A stretch of 64,000 nt of DNA from Citrobacter amalonaticus (GCF_002918555.1 NZ_PQMB01000004.1:238542-302541), one strand, 5' to 3'; shown: positions 1 to 10,237, counted from the first letter of the stretch. Notes: generated from the letters alone by a model not told the origin. Numbers and translations: made by a program.

Positions 1-204
1 GCACTGATACACGATATTTTCACGCGGCTCTGGCGGCAGCTTGTCGGCAAAACGCCCCAGATTATTCAGGCTGAAGCTGTCCGCCGCTTCCACCGTCACG
101 ACGTCGCCCAGTAACGAGCCATCAACCGGCGTCACTGCCGCCCCGAGCACATCGAACCCGACGCTCATATTGGCACTGGAAGCCGGGGCATAAACTTTAA
201 CCAT
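1..204 (-). CDS. thrB: Homoserine kinase ThrB, N-terminal part (runs off the window)
   Basis: Only the first 68 codons are present; the gene continues past position 1. The product begins [20 protein letters not shown], the typical start of the GHMP-family kinase that phosphorylates homoserine to O-phosphohomoserine in cytoplasmic threonine synthesis. The ATG is one base after the thrA stop codon, so the two are translated as neighbours in the thr operon and share its attenuation control. Identity is secure from the N-terminus and from the thrL-thrA-thrB order. Confidence 0.96.
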   Translation of the reverse strand, partial: MVKVYAPASSANMSVGFDVLGAAVTPVDGSLLGDVVTVEAADSFSLNNLGRFADKLPPEPRENIVYQC

Positions 205-205
205 T

Positions 206-2668
206 TCAGACTCCTAACTTCCATGAGAGGGTACGCAACAGGTCGGCAAAAACGCCGGCCGCCGTCACGTCGTTACCCGCACCATAACCGCGCAGAACCA
301 GCGGTAGCGGCTGATAATAATGACTGTAGAAAGCCAACGCATTTTCACCATTTTTCACTTTAAACAGCGGATCGTTGCCATCCACTTCGGTAATCTTCAC
401 GCGACAAACGCCGTCGTCTTCAATGTTGCCAACATAGCGCAGTACTTTGCCCTCATCACGGGCTTTCGCCACCCGCGCGGCAAAGGTTTCGTCAAGCTGC
501 GGCAGATTCGCCATAAACGTGGCGACGTCACCAGAATCATCAAATCCCTCTGGCAGCACCGGTTCAATAACGATATCTGAAAGCTCCAGCTCACGTCCGG
601 TTTCACGGGCGAGGATCAACAGCTTACGCGCCACATCCATACCTGAAAGATCGTCACGCGGATCCGGCTCGGTGTAGCCCATTTCACGGGCCAGCGTGGT
701 GGCCTGCGACAGGCTCATCCCCTCATCCAGCTTCCCAAAGATAAAAGAGAGCGAACCGGAAAGGATCCCGGAGAATTTTTGCAGTTCATCCCCTGCATTG
801 AGCAGGTTTTGCAGGTTTTCAATTACCGGCAAGCCTGCGCCGACGTTAGTGTCGTACAGGAATTTACGGCGTGATTTCGCGGCGGCGAAACGCAACTGAT
901 GGTAGTAATCCATCGAAGAGGTGTTCGCTTTCTTGTTCGGCGTCACGACGTGGAAACCTTCACGCAGGAAGTCGGCATACTGATCCGCAACGGTTTGACT
1001 GGAAGTGCAGTCGACAATAACCGGATTAAGCAGATGGTACTCTTTCACCAGGCGAATCAAGCGTCCCAGGTTGAAAGGCTCTTTCGCCTCTGCCAGTTCG
1101 GCCTGCCAGTTTTCCAGGTTCAGGCCGTGCACATGGGTCAGCAATGCCTTCGAATTCGCCACACCGCAGACGCGCAGATCGATATGTTTGTTTTTCAGCC
1201 AGGTTTGCTGACGTTTAAGCTGCTCCAGCAGCGCGCCGCCGACGCCACCCACACCGATAACGAATACTTCAATCACCTGATCGGTGTTAAACAGCATCTG
1301 ATGGGTAACGCGCACGCCAGTGGTGGCATCATCATTGTTGACCACCACCGAAATAGAACGCTCGGAAGAGCCCTGCGCAATGGCGACAATATTGATATTG
1401 GCGCGCGCCAGGGCGGCAAAGAATTTCGCCGAGATACCACGCAGCGTGCGCATACCATCACCAACGACGGAAATGATCGCCAGACGCTCAGTTACCGCCA
1501 GCGGCTCCAGCAGACCTTCTTTCAGCTCCAGATAGAATTCATCCTGCATTGCTCGCTGCGCACGGGCGCAGTCCGCCTGCGGAACGCAGAAGCTAATGCT
1601 GTACTCAGAAGAGGACTGGGTAATCAGCACAACCGAAATCCCGGCACGCGACATCGCGGCAAATACGCGCGCCGCCATCCCCACCATCCCTTTCATGCCC
1701 GGGCCAGAGACGCTGAACATCGCCATGTTATTGAGATTCGAAATGCCTTTCACCGGCAAATCATCTTCATCCACGCTGGCGCCAATAAGCGTACCCGGCG
1801 CTTGCGGATTTCCAGTATTTTTAATCAGGCAAGGGATCTGGAACTGAGCGATAGGGGTGATGGTACGAGGATGGAGAACTTTGGCGCCGAAGTAAGAGAG
1901 TTCCATCGCCTCCTGGTAGGACATCGACTTAAGCAGCCGGGCATCCGGCACCTGACGCGGATCGCAGGTATACACGCCGTCGACGTCAGTCCAGATTTCA
2001 CAACAGTCTGCACGCAAACAAGCCGCCAGCACCGCGGCGGAGTAGTCGGAGCCGTTACGTCCCAGCACAACCAGCTCACCTTTTTCGTTACCCGCAGTAA
2101 AGCCCGCCATCAGCACCATATGATCAGCAGGAATGCGTCCAGCCGCAATGCGACGAGTGGATTCGGCGATATCAACGGTCGATTCGAGGTAATGGCCCAC
2201 GGCCAGCAGTTTTTCAACCGGGTCGATCACCGTGACCTTATGCCCACGCGCTTCCAGCAGGCCAGCCATGATGGCGATAGACATCTTTTCACCACGGCAA
2301 ATAAGCGCGGCATTGATGCTGTCCGGACACTGTCCCAGCAGGCTGATACCGTGCAGGACATGTTTGATTTGCGCAAATTCCTGTTCGACGAAAACTTTCA
2401 GCTGTGCGAGCGGAAAGCCCGGTTGGGCCGCTGCGAGCCCGGTCAGAAGCTCAGCAAAAATTCGTTCGGCATCACTGATATTGGGTAACGCGTCCTGACC
2501 CCCGATGGTTTTTTCAATCATGGCCACCAGGTGGTTGGTAATCTTAGCCGGAGCAGAAAGTACGGTCGCTACCTGCCCCTGCCTGGCATTACTCTCCAGA
2601 ATATCGGCAACACGCAGAAAACGCTCTGCATTTGCCACTGATGTACCGCCGAACTTCAACACTCGCAT
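206..2668 (-). CDS. thrA: Bifunctional aspartokinase I / homoserine dehydrogenase I
   Basis: An 820-residue fusion enzyme, the E. coli length, catalysing the first and third steps from aspartate to threonine. The N-terminal amino-acid kinase domain opens with [16 protein letters not shown]-type regulatory segments lie in the middle, and the homoserine dehydrogenase half starts near residue 463 with the nucleotide-binding glycine stretch IGVGGVGG. Known members are feedback-inhibited by threonine. I chose the ATG at 2668, giving MRVLKFGG, because the 14-codon upstream extension runs back into the attenuator hairpin. It is transcribed from thrL and followed one base later by thrB. Confidence 0.98.
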   Translation of the reverse strand: MRVLKFGGTSVANAERFLRVADILESNARQGQVATVLSAPAKITNHLVAMIEKTIGGQDALPNISDAERIFAELLTGLAAAQPGFPLAQLKVFVEQEFAQIKHVLHGISLLGQCPDSINAALICRGEKMSIAIMAGLLEARGHKVTVIDPVEKLLAVGHYLESTVDIAESTRRIAAGRIPADHMVLMAGFTAGNEKGELVVLGRNGSDYSAAVLAACLRADCCEIWTDVDGVYTCDPRQVPDARLLKSMSYQEAMELSYFGAKVLHPRTITPIAQFQIPCLIKNTGNPQAPGTLIGASVDEDDLPVKGISNLNNMAMFSVSGPGMKGMVGMAARVFAAMSRAGISVVLITQSSSEYSISFCVPQADCARAQRAMQDEFYLELKEGLLEPLAVTERLAIISVVGDGMRTLRGISAKFFAALARANINIVAIAQGSSERSISVVVNNDDATTGVRVTHQMLFNTDQVIEVFVIGVGGVGGALLEQLKRQQTWLKNKHIDLRVCGVANSKALLTHVHGLNLENWQAELAEAKEPFNLGRLIRLVKEYHLLNPVIVDCTSSQTVADQYADFLREGFHVVTPNKKANTSSMDYYHQLRFAAAKSRRKFLYDTNVGAGLPVIENLQNLLNAGDELQKFSGILSGSLSFIFGKLDEGMSLSQATTLAREMGYTEPDPRDDLSGMDVARKLLILARETGRELELSDIVIEPVLPEGFDDSGDVATFMANLPQLDETFAARVAKARDEGKVLRYVGNIEDDGVCRVKITEVDGNDPLFKVKNGENALAFYSHYYQPLPLVLRGYGAGNDVTAAGVFADLLRTLSWKLGV

Positions 2669-2694
2669 GGTTGTTACCTCGTTACCTTTGGTCG

Positions 2695-2731
2695 AAAAAA
2701 AAGCCCGCACTGTTCAGGTGCGGGCTTTTTT
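2695..2731 (-). terminator. thr operon attenuator (intrinsic terminator)
   Basis: A strong GC hairpin (AAGCCCGCAC and GTGCGGGCTT arms around a short loop) is followed on the minus strand by a run of T. It lies between the leader peptide stop and thrA. In the known mechanism, ribosome stalling at Thr/Ile codons of thrL prevents its formation. The stop end of thrL carries a further copy of the arm sequence (GTGCGGGCTGA), as expected for alternative pairing. Confidence 0.93.
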
Positions 2732-2749
2732 CTGTGTTTCCTGTACGCG

Positions 2750-2818
<69 letters not shown>

Positions 2819-2865
2819 TGTTGTGTACTCTGTAATTATTATCTGTCTGTCCTGTATCCTTTAAA

Positions 2866-2894
2866 GGGTTAAAGTATCTGGTGACCTAAGTCAA
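2866..2894 (-). promoter_or_regulatory. thr operon promoter
   Basis: On the minus strand a TTGACT -35 box (2889-2894) is followed by TAGGTCACC and an AT-rich TACTTTAA -10 region, matching what I recall of the E. coli thrL promoter. It lies about 55 bp upstream of the thrL start. Confidence 0.75.
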
Positions 2895-3028
2895 TAAATT
2901 TTTAAATTGATCACATTACGAAACTTGTTCATGTGCTGCTACTGGCGTATTTACTTTCAACCAATGCCACCTGTCCAGCCCCCTTGAAACCAAAATTAAT
3001 CTCTGAAAAAACCACCTAATTAAACTTT

Positions 3029-3715
3029 TTATCTTGTTAGTTTTTTTTCAACATCGTGCACCAAACGGTGCAACATCGCCGTGTCCCTTTGTTCTAATAC
3101 CCCCAGGCGTTGCTGTAACCAATCCACCAGTTTGACGTCATCGGCAACATCCAGCGACGAGAGCAACGACATCACCCGTGCACGTAATGCCTGTAACTGA
3201 AATTCATCAGATGTGTTATCAGGCTTAATGGGTTGTTGCATTAAGCCTGCTAATTGATAGCAATACACCATGACGGCCTGACCCAGATTGAGTGAAGGGT
3301 AATCTGATACCATCGGCACCCCGGTAAGAATATCCGCAAGCGCCAGCTCGTCATTTGTCAGTCCGGAATCTTCACGGCCAAAAACTAACGCCGCATGATT
3401 CATCCACGCCGATTTTTCTTCTAACAACGGCAGCAATTCCGCGGGCGTTGCGTAGTAATGAAACTTAGCGCGACTGCGTGCAGTCGTCGCGACGGTAAAA
3501 TCAACATCGTGCAGCGCTTCGGCCAGCGTTGAAAAAACAGCAATATTTTCAATAATATCGCCAGAGCCATGAGCCACCCGGCGCGTGGCGGGTTCAAGAT
3601 GGGCCAGGCTGTCCACAATGCGCAGAGTCGTGAACCCCATGGTCTTCATTGCCCGTGCCGCAGCACCAATATTTTCCGCTCTGGCGGGAGCCACCAGGAT
3701 AATTGTCAGACGCAT
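3029..3715 (-). CDS. lasT: TrmJ-like SpoU-family tRNA/rRNA methyltransferase LasT (YjtD)
   Basis: A 228-residue protein opening MRLTIILVAPARAENIGAAA, the N-terminus of SpoU/TrmH (SPOUT) methyltransferases that act on RNA ribose 2'-OH. The knotted-fold motifs are visible as VFGREDSGLTNDELALAD and DYPSLNLGQAVMVYCY. It resembles TrmJ but its substrate is not established to my knowledge. An AGAGGGGCAAA ribosome site precedes the ATG. It occupies the E. coli lasT position between the thr operon and arcA and appears monocistronic. Confidence 0.88.
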   Translation of the reverse strand: MRLTIILVAPARAENIGAAARAMKTMGFTTLRIVDSLAHLEPATRRVAHGSGDIIENIAVFSTLAEALHDVDFTVATTARSRAKFHYYATPAELLPLLEEKSAWMNHAALVFGREDSGLTNDELALADILTGVPMVSDYPSLNLGQAVMVYCYQLAGLMQQPIKPDNTSDEFQLQALRARVMSLLSSLDVADDVKLVDWLQQRLGVLEQRDTAMLHRLVHDVEKKLTR

Positions 3716-4114
3716 TTTGCCCCTCTTTTTGATCGGCCCACTGGCAATAATGTGACGAACGTCAACATATTACGCAGCGCGAATTTACAAAATTTTAACG
3801 AAAATCACTGAAAAAGCATTCCACATTCAATAAAAGACGCTAAACTATTTCATGTGTTAATTAACAGGAAAAATGTTAATAAAAACTGCATATCCCTCTG
3901 TTTATTTAGGGTAATTTAATTTAAAATGGTTCTCACACATTGGATTCATTACGTTTATTAGTTAGCACTTGCAACTAGTTGGATTATTGAAATTTTGTGA
4001 CGAAAGCTAGCATTTAGATACGATGATTTCATCAAACTGTTAACGTGCTACAATTGAACTTGATATATGTCAACGAAGCGTAGTTTTATTGGGTGTCCGG
4101 CATGTCTTAGCCTG
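3716..4114. other. lasT-arcA intergenic region: arcA promoter and leader region with FNR box
   Basis: About 400 bp without a gene, markedly AT-rich. It must carry the lasT promoter on the minus strand and the arcA promoters on the plus strand, which in E. coli are multiple and give a long leader. Apart from the FNR-type site annotated separately I see no strong terminator or ORF here. Confidence 0.55.
4060..4073 (+). promoter_or_regulatory. FNR-type binding site upstream of arcA
   Basis: TTGATATATGTCAA matches the FNR consensus TTGAT-N4-ATCAA at nine of ten defined bases. It is about 280 bp upstream of the arcA start. FNR activation of arcA under anaerobiosis is established in E. coli, so this is the likely input site. 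Confidence 0.7.
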
Positions 4115-4255
4115 TTATGTTGCTGTTAAAATGGTTAGGATGACAGCCGTTTTTGACACTGTCGGGTCCAGAGGGAAAGTACCCACGACCAAGCTAATGA
4201 TGTTGTTGACGTTGATGGAAAGTGCATCAAGAACGCAATTACGTACTTTAGTCAT
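4115..4255 (-). CDS. yjjY: Small conserved protein YjjY, opposite the arcA leader
   Basis: A 46-codon ORF on the strand opposite the arcA leader, starting MTKVRNCVLDALSINVNN and ending TAVILTILTAT. It matches the annotated E. coli YjjY as I recall it with about two amino-acid changes and the same length, so the frame is conserved between genera. The C-terminal half is hydrophobic but short. Function unknown. Because it overlaps the arcA leader, conservation could instead reflect RNA structure on the arcA strand, so whether it is a real protein is uncertain. Confidence 0.55.
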   Translation of the reverse strand: MTKVRNCVLDALSINVNNIISLVVGTFPLDPTVSKTAVILTILTAT

Positions 4256-4350
4256 GTTACGCCGATCATGTTAATTTGCGACATGCATCAGGCAGGTCAG
4301 GGACTTTTGTACTTCCTGTTTCGATTTAGTTGGCAATTTAGGTAGCAAAC

Positions 4351-5067
4351 ATGCAGACCCCGCACATTCTTATCGTTGAAGACGAGTTGGTAACACGCAA
4401 CACGTTGAAAAGTATTTTCGAAGCGGAAGGCTATGATGTATTCGAAGCGACAGATGGCGCGGAAATGCATCAGATCCTCTCTGAATATGACATCAACCTG
4501 GTGATCATGGATATCAATCTGCCAGGGAAAAACGGTCTTCTGCTCGCGCGTGAACTGCGTGAACAGGCTAACGTTGCGCTGATGTTCCTGACTGGCCGTG
4601 ATAACGAAGTCGACAAAATTCTCGGCCTCGAAATCGGGGCAGACGACTACATCACCAAACCGTTTAACCCACGTGAATTGACCATCCGTGCACGCAACCT
4701 GCTGTCCCGTACCATGAATCTGGGTACCGTCAGTGAAGAACGCCGTAGCGTTGAAAGCTACAAGTTCAACGGTTGGGAACTCGATATCAACAGCCGTTCT
4801 CTGATCGGTCCTGATGGCGAGCAGTACAAACTGCCGCGCAGCGAGTTCCGTGCCATGCTTCACTTCTGCGAAAATCCGGGCAAGATCCAGTCCCGCGCAG
4901 AGCTGCTGAAGAAAATGACCGGTCGCGAGCTGAAGCCGCATGACCGTACGGTTGACGTGACCATTCGTCGTATTCGTAAACATTTCGAATCCACGCCGGA
5001 TACCCCGGAAATCATCGCGACTATCCACGGCGAAGGTTACCGTTTCTGTGGCGATCTGCAGGAATAA
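4351..5067 (+). CDS. arcA: Aerobic respiration control response regulator ArcA
   Basis: A 238-residue OmpR-family regulator. The receiver domain shows the acidic pocket (VEDE near residues 9-12), phospho-acceptor Asp54 in VIMDINLPG, Thr81 and Lys103 in ITKPF. The C-terminal winged helix ends in IHGEGYRF. Known role: phosphorylated by the ArcB sensor kinase when quinones are reduced, it represses aerobic respiration genes. ArcB is not in this window. The gene has a long AT-rich upstream region with an FNR box and ends in an intrinsic terminator. Confidence 0.98.
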   Translation: MQTPHILIVEDELVTRNTLKSIFEAEGYDVFEATDGAEMHQILSEYDINLVIMDINLPGKNGLLLARELREQANVALMFLTGRDNEVDKILGLEIGADDYITKPFNPRELTIRARNLLSRTMNLGTVSEERRSVESYKFNGWELDINSRSLIGPDGEQYKLPRSEFRAMLHFCENPGKIQSRAELLKKMTGRELKPHDRTVDVTIRRIRKHFESTPDTPEIIATIHGEGYRFCGDLQE

Positions 5068-5085
5068 TGGTTTTACCTCCATAAA

Positions 5086-5117
5086 CAAAAACGGCGCTCT
5101 TCGCGCCGTTTTTTATT
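5086..5117. terminator. Terminator between arcA and creD
   Basis: Arms AAACGGCGC and GCGCCGTTT flank a short loop, with A-rich sequence on one side and T-rich on the other, so it can serve the convergent arcA and creD in both directions. Confidence 0.88.
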
Positions 5118-5143
5118 GTCTCAATTCACTCAATGACTTCCGA

Positions 5144-6499
5144 TCACTTCCACAAACGGAGCGCGTCATCCTCTGGTTCACCCGCTGGCTGCGATGTTGG
5201 TTTTGTCCGGGAAAACGCATACCAGTCCAGATTGCGCGTCAGGAACATCACGCCGCCCAGCGCCAGCAGCAGAACGCCCGTCCCCAGAAGCAATGAGCTA
5301 TCTTCCGAGCGCAGCAGCCCCCACATCACACCATCCAGCAGCAACAGTGCCAGCGTAAACAGCACGCTGTTACGCCACCCTTTCAGCACCGCCTGCAGAT
5401 AGACGCCGTTCATTAACGCCCCCACCAGGCTTGCCGTAATCCACGCCAGAGTGAAGCCAATATGTTCTGAAAGCGCCAACAGCAGCAGGTAGAACATCAC
5501 CAGCGATAAGCCAACCAATAGATACTGCATTGGGTGCAGTCGCTGGCCTGTCAGCGTCTCGAAAACAAAGAAAGCCATAAAAGTCAGCGCAATCAGCAAG
5601 ATGGCATATTTCGTCGCTCTGTCCGTCAGCTGATACTGATCGGCTGGCGTCGCCACCGCAACGCTGAAAGAGGGCAGGCTGTGCCAGTTGACTTTCTGCG
5701 CGTCAATAAACCGGTCGCCAAGGTTATTAGCAAACCAGCTGCTCTGCCACTGCGCCTGAAAACCGGATTCACTGATTTCACGTACGCCGGGGAGGAAATC
5801 ACCGAGAAAACTGGGGTGCGGCCAGTTGCTGGTCAGCGTCATTTCACTGTTACGCCCGACAGGCACCACGGAAAAATTGCCCGTTCCGCTGAGATTGAGC
5901 GACATTGCCAGGCTCAGATTACGCTTCGTCCACTGGTTGTCCGCAAGCGGAATATGGATCCCCTCTCCGCTTGCGGATAAACCGGTCCCCGGCTCTACGG
6001 CGAGAGACGTTCCATTGACCTGTGGCGCTTTGACTACACCTATCCCTCGCGCATCACCAACGCCAACGACGATAAACGGTTTACCCAGGGTGATATCAGG
6101 CTTGTCCAGTTCACTCAGCCTGGCTACATCAAATTCCGCTTTCATCGCGACATCCGTGTGCCACACCTGCCCTTGATAAATACCAATTTTTCGCGCTTCA
6201 ACGTTCTGATTACCTTCAACCATCAATGACTCAGGCAGCCAGAAATGGATAAAACTGCGCTTACGCTGCACCTCTTTATCATTTTCCAGTACGGTATACA
6301 GTTCGGTAACTGGCACCGCGATCAGCGGCCCCACCACCTTTTGCGGGCCGCTGGTGCTCTGACGAATAGCATCTTCAACATCGCTGCGGTAATCCGCACG
6401 CTCCACAATAATCTGCCGCACCATCATCAATGGGATTAACAGCAGCAACATCGCACCACCTAAGGTGATAATTTTCCAGAACAGGGGGGATTTCAACAT
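5144..6499 (-). CDS. creD: Inner-membrane protein CreD
   Basis: A 451-residue membrane protein: one N-terminal transmembrane helix (about residues 10-27), a large periplasmic domain, then a cluster of helices between about 295 and 430 and a short charged tail. In E. coli CreD is the most strongly induced CreBC target; loss or excess affects envelope integrity and colicin E2 tolerance, but its biochemical role is unknown. It is the last gene of creABCD and has its own CreB box immediately upstream. Confidence 0.95.
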   Translation of the reverse strand: MLKSPLFWKIITLGGAMLLLLIPLMMVRQIIVERADYRSDVEDAIRQSTSGPQKVVGPLIAVPVTELYTVLENDKEVQRKRSFIHFWLPESLMVEGNQNVEARKIGIYQGQVWHTDVAMKAEFDVARLSELDKPDITLGKPFIVVGVGDARGIGVVKAPQVNGTSLAVEPGTGLSASGEGIHIPLADNQWTKRNLSLAMSLNLSGTGNFSVVPVGRNSEMTLTSNWPHPSFLGDFLPGVREISESGFQAQWQSSWFANNLGDRFIDAQKVNWHSLPSFSVAVATPADQYQLTDRATKYAILLIALTFMAFFVFETLTGQRLHPMQYLLVGLSLVMFYLLLLALSEHIGFTLAWITASLVGALMNGVYLQAVLKGWRNSVLFTLALLLLDGVMWGLLRSEDSSLLLGTGVLLLALGGVMFLTRNLDWYAFSRTKPTSQPAGEPEDDALRLWK

Positions 6500-6556
6500 A
6501 GCCTTCTCCTTTGCAATGACGCCAGAGTAAGAGGGCTATGTGGGGAGAATTTGAAG

Positions 6557-7981
6557 TTATGTGAAGTGACGGTGAAGCGTCAGAGTGGCCTGTACGCCCC
6601 CTTCCGGGCGATTACACAGCGTGACCTCCCCTTTGAGCAACCGGGCAACTTCGCTGACAAAAGCCAGGCCAAGGCCACTACTTTTGTGTCCGTTCTCACG
6701 CGGTAGCGAATAGAAGCGCTCAAAGATACGCGACAGCGCGAAGTCGGGGATCCCGCTGCCATTATCGATAACCTGCAACGCCACTTTATCTTCCAGCAAC
6801 TGTGCGCTGAGCGCGATCTCTCCGCTAACAGGTGTAAAGTCGATGGCGTTATCCAGCAAATTCCCTATGGCTTGCTCAAGCAGAGCAAAGTCTGCGGCAA
6901 CGGTGAGCGATGACGGGCTTACGTTAAGCGTGATATTTTTTGCCGCCAGTTGAACACTGCGCGCCTCGCTGATTTGTGCAAACAACGCATCAACAGAGAC
7001 TGGCTTAAGATCAATATCCTGCCGATTTTCCAGCCTGGCCTGGCGAAGCAGGGTTTCAACCAGCACCTGCATACGCGCGTTCTGCGTCAAAATGTTATCG
7101 GTGAAGCGCGCCGCGATATCCGGTGGAGGTCCCTCACGCAATATTTCCGCCGCACCACGAATCGCCGCCAGGGGGCTTTTCAGCTCATGGGTCAACGCGT
7201 ACACATACTGTTCAATGTAGTTCTTTCCTTCCAGCTTCAGACGCATACTTTCAAGCGCCTGCGCCAGCTTGCGCAATTCGCTGCTGCCTAACTCCGGCAG
7301 AGGAACCGGTTTGTTTTCAGTAACAGAGTCCGCATAGCGCGCCAGCCGGGCAATAGAGCGGTTGATCCACCAGACCATACCCGCACCAATCACCAGCGCA
7401 ATCCCCAGCAGCACGGCGCTGGCCCAAAGGATTCGTCTTTCGCTACGCTTGATCACCGGCGCCATTGCCGCATTCGGTTTACCAACGCTTAAAACGCCAA
7501 TAATACGCCCGCTGTCCAGGATGGGAGCCGCCACATACATTACCGAACTTTCCGGATCGGCGGGATCCTGCGGCGTACTGCGTGCGCCGTACTGCCCGCG
7601 CAGCGTTAACCAGACATCGTTCCAGCGAGAGTAATCTTTCCCGACGGACTGGTTAGCGGAATCAAACAGTACCTTGCCCTGCGCATCCGTCATGTAAACA
7701 TGATATTCGTTGCGTACTTTATTGATACCACTGATGTTGGCGCGAAAGGGACGATTTTGCAGTTGCTGAAACGCCCGCGCTAACTGGCCGTGGGCAGGGT
7801 CACCGGAGAGAAGATCATCGCGAGCGAGCGCCGCAAGCAGCGTGGCGGTATCAATCAGAGTTCCTTCAGTCGCGCGACGAACGCCCGGTTTAATCTCCTG
7901 AACAAAGATCGACAAAACAAACCAGCCAGCGACGGCGACAATCAGGAAATAGCCGAGCAGCAGCCGCATACCAATGCGCAT
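6557..7981 (-). CDS. creC: Sensor histidine kinase CreC
   Basis: A 474-residue membrane kinase: TM1 about residues 8-28, a periplasmic sensor to about 180, TM2 about 184-206, HAMP linker, phospho-acceptor His265 in ALTHELKSP, N-box LLDNAIDF and G-boxes NGSGIPD and SSGLGLAFV. It phosphorylates CreB; in E. coli the system responds to growth in minimal medium and to carbon metabolism. Its ATG shares one base with the creB stop codon (TGATG), implying translational coupling. Its last codons contain the CreB box for creD. Confidence 0.96.
   Translation of the reverse strand: MRIGMRLLLGYFLIVAVAGWFVLSIFVQEIKPGVRRATEGTLIDTATLLAALARDDLLSGDPAHGQLARAFQQLQNRPFRANISGINKVRNEYHVYMTDAQGKVLFDSANQSVGKDYSRWNDVWLTLRGQYGARSTPQDPADPESSVMYVAAPILDSGRIIGVLSVGKPNAAMAPVIKRSERRILWASAVLLGIALVIGAGMVWWINRSIARLARYADSVTENKPVPLPELGSSELRKLAQALESMRLKLEGKNYIEQYVYALTHELKSPLAAIRGAAEILREGPPPDIAARFTDNILTQNARMQVLVETLLRQARLENRQDIDLKPVSVDALFAQISEARSVQLAAKNITLNVSPSSLTVAADFALLEQAIGNLLDNAIDFTPVSGEIALSAQLLEDKVALQVIDNGSGIPDFALSRIFERFYSLPRENGHKSSGLGLAFVSEVARLLKGEVTLCNRPEGGVQATLTLHRHFT
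6561..6576 (-). promoter_or_regulatory. CreB binding site (cre tag) for creD
   Basis: On the minus strand TTCAC-CGTCAC-TTCAC, an exact match to the known CreB direct repeat TTCAC-N6-TTCAC. It overlaps the last codons of creC and is about 60 bp upstream of the creD start, so creD can be transcribed separately from creABC. Confidence 0.88.
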
Positions 7982-8670
7982 CAGACGCTCCTCAGGCTGT
8001 ATCCCATTCCGCGATGAGTGTTAATTGGCGAGAGTTCAGCGTTAATGGCGCGCAGTTTGGCACGCAGCGTTTTAATATGCGTATCCACCGTCCGGTCAAA
8101 CGTCTCCTGCGCATCGGCCCAGACGATATCCATCAGCTGCTGTCGGGAATACACGCGCCCAGGCGACATCAGCAGCGTTTTCAGCAATAAAAACTCATAG
8201 CGCGTCAACTGTAGCGGGGTACCAAACCAGCTCACCTGCGCCGCGGGTTCATTAAGTTCAAAATGACCGGTGCGAACCACGGATGAAGGCGTAGAAAACT
8301 TCTTCACCCGTCGCAGCAGGGTGCGCACTCTGGCGCACACTTCACGAGGTGAAAAAGGCTTGGCGACGTAGTCATCAGCGCCAATTTCCAGGCCAAGCAG
8401 GCGATCGACTTCATCGCTACGGGCGGTCAGAAACAAAACAGGTAAGGCCGGATGGCGTTCCAGCAATTGTCGGCACAGCTCAAAGCCGCTGATATCCGGC
8501 AATCCCACATCCAGAATTGCCACATCCGGAAGACGGTGGCGCGCTTTTTCGAGGGCGGGCAGCCCACGCTCAAACGCCTCAACGCTAAACCCTTCCTGCT
8601 GGAGCATGTAGATCAGCGTGTCGGCAATCCCTTGTTCATCCTCAACCAGCCAGACCAGTACCTGCTGCAT
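7981..8670 (-). CDS. creB: Response regulator CreB
   Basis: A 229-residue OmpR-type regulator: receiver with phospho-acceptor Asp54 (ILDVGLPD), Thr82 and Lys104 (VAKPFSP), followed by a winged-helix DNA-binding domain ending THRGMGYSLRSV. It binds TTCAC direct repeats. It lies 12 bp downstream of creA and overlaps creC by one base, forming a tight creA-creB-creC unit. Confidence 0.96.
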   Translation of the reverse strand: MQQVLVWLVEDEQGIADTLIYMLQQEGFSVEAFERGLPALEKARHRLPDVAILDVGLPDISGFELCRQLLERHPALPVLFLTARSDEVDRLLGLEIGADDYVAKPFSPREVCARVRTLLRRVKKFSTPSSVVRTGHFELNEPAAQVSWFGTPLQLTRYEFLLLKTLLMSPGRVYSRQQLMDIVWADAQETFDRTVDTHIKTLRAKLRAINAELSPINTHRGMGYSLRSV

Positions 8671-8682
8671 AGTGCTTCCCTG

Positions 8683-9156
8683 TTATTGACGCCATGGAAT
8701 AATAGGCACCGCGCTGATGGCGTTTTTCGGCGATCCATCGACGAACTTGTCGGAGTAGGCCAGATAAGCCAGCGCGTTGCGTTTCGCGTCGTAGAAACGC
8801 ACGACCTGCAATGATTTAAAGACCAGCGAGGTTCGTTTCTTAAAGACGACTTCCCCCTGCGCTTTGCCGTTTTTGATTCTGTCGCTCAGCTCCACCGGCC
8901 CAACCTGCTGACAAGAGATAGCCGCGTCGGAGGTATCTTCCGCCAGTCCCAGCCCACCTTTAATGCCGCCAGTCTTCGCCCGGCTGACATAGCAGGTCAC
9001 ATTTTTAACATCAGGATCGTCAAACGCTTCCACCACGATTTTATGATCGGGCCCCAGCATTTTAAATACAGTATCGACAGAGCCGATCTGTTCAGCATGC
9101 GCAACCGGCCCCAACATCAGCAGGATTGAGGAAAGTACTAAACTCTTGTATTTCAT
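8683..9156 (-). CDS. creA: CreA family periplasmic protein
   Basis: A 157-residue protein with a clear signal peptide ([21 protein letters not shown]), then a mature domain with conserved GSVDTVFK and [20 protein letters not shown] segments. Function is unresolved in any species I know. The start at 9156 gives the E. coli length; an in-frame ATG 33 bases upstream would spoil the signal peptide. First gene of creABCD, divergent from rob. Confidence 0.93.
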   Translation of the reverse strand: MKYKSLVLSSILLMLGPVAHAEQIGSVDTVFKMLGPDHKIVVEAFDDPDVKNVTCYVSRAKTGGIKGGLGLAEDTSDAAISCQQVGPVELSDRIKNGKAQGEVVFKKRTSLVFKSLQVVRFYDAKRNALAYLAYSDKFVDGSPKNAISAVPIIPWRQ

Positions 9157-9367
9157 ATTGTTACCATTCTTTAATGTTGCCATGAGCAATTATTCGATAT
9201 TCTAAAATAAAGTGTTTAGAGATCACAGGATTACAATAATTATGCCTCCTGTAATGCAAAAAAAGCATTTCTGAGCAAAAAAAACACTGAATGCTAAAAC
9301 AACAAAAAATGCTATTATCCGATTACCTGATGTCAGGTGCTCGTTGTTGAAAGGATGAGGATATTTT

Positions 9368-10237
9368 ATGGATCAGGCCGGCATTATTCGCGACCTCTTA
9401 GTCTGGCTGGAAGGTCACCTGGATCAGCCCCTGTCGCTTGACAATGTGGCGGCGAAAGCGGGTTATTCCAAGTGGCACTTACAGCGAATGTTTAAGGATG
9501 TAACAGGCCATGCCATTGGCTCATACATTCGCGCGCGTCGTTTGTCTAAATCCGCAGTGGCGTTACGCCTGACAGCGCGCCCGATTCTGGATATTGCCCT
9601 GCAATATCGCTTCGATTCTCAACAGACCTTTACGCGCGCCTTTAAAAAACAGTTTACCCAAACGCCGGCGTTGTACCGCCGCTCTCCCGAATGGAGCGCC
9701 TTTGGCATCCGCCCTCCTCTGCGTTTGGGCGAGTTCACCATGCCTGAGCATAAGTTTGTGACGCTGGAAGAGACTCAACTGATCGGCGTTACCCAGAGTT
9801 ATTCCTGCTCGCTGGAGCAAATCTCGGATTTCCGACACGAGATGCGCGTTCAATTCTGGCACGACTTCCTCGGCAAGGCGCCTGCGATTCCGCCGGTACT
9901 GTACGGGCTTAACGAAACGCATCCCAGCCTTGAGAAAGATGACGAGCAGGAAGTTTTCTACACCACCGCGCTACCTCTGGAGCAGGCCGACGGCTATGTG
10001 CAGTCAGGACACCCGGTGGTATTGCAGGGCGGGGAGTACATCATGTTTACCTATAACGGTCTGGGAACCGGCGTACAGGAGTTTATCCTGACGGTATACG
10101 GCACCTGTATGCCGATGCTGAATCTGACTCGCCGTAAGGGACAAGATATAGAGCGGTACTTCCCGGCGGAAGATACCAAAGCGGGCGACCGCCCTATAAA
10201 CCTGCGCTGCGAATTCCTGATCCCGGTACGTCGTTAA
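9368..10237 (+). CDS. rob: Right-origin-binding AraC/XylS-type regulator Rob
   Basis: 289 residues. Unusually for AraC proteins the two helix-turn-helix motifs are at the N-terminus (about 8-105, including AAKAGYSKWHLQRMF and ALQYRFDSQQTFTRAF), followed by a GyrI-like effector domain from about 120. Rob binds marboxes and controls efflux, superoxide and bile-salt resistance genes. It is divergent from creA with a 211-bp AT-rich spacer, and its stop overlaps the convergent gpmB by four bases. Confidence 0.97.
   Translation: MDQAGIIRDLLVWLEGHLDQPLSLDNVAAKAGYSKWHLQRMFKDVTGHAIGSYIRARRLSKSAVALRLTARPILDIALQYRFDSQQTFTRAFKKQFTQTPALYRRSPEWSAFGIRPPLRLGEFTMPEHKFVTLEETQLIGVTQSYSCSLEQISDFRHEMRVQFWHDFLGKAPAIPPVLYGLNETHPSLEKDDEQEVFYTTALPLEQADGYVQSGHPVVLQGGEYIMFTYNGLGTGVQEFILTVYGTCMPMLNLTRRKGQDIERYFPAEDTKAGDRPINLRCEFLIPVRR

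Noticed and set aside
899-2488. Long plus-strand frame (529 codons) across thrA
   Set aside because: It is the mirror of the thrA coding region, rich in Arg/His with no domain, and has no ribosome site. Shadow frame.
4297-5088. 263-codon minus-strand frame opposite arcA
   Set aside because: Fully antisense to arcA; no motif, low-complexity composition.
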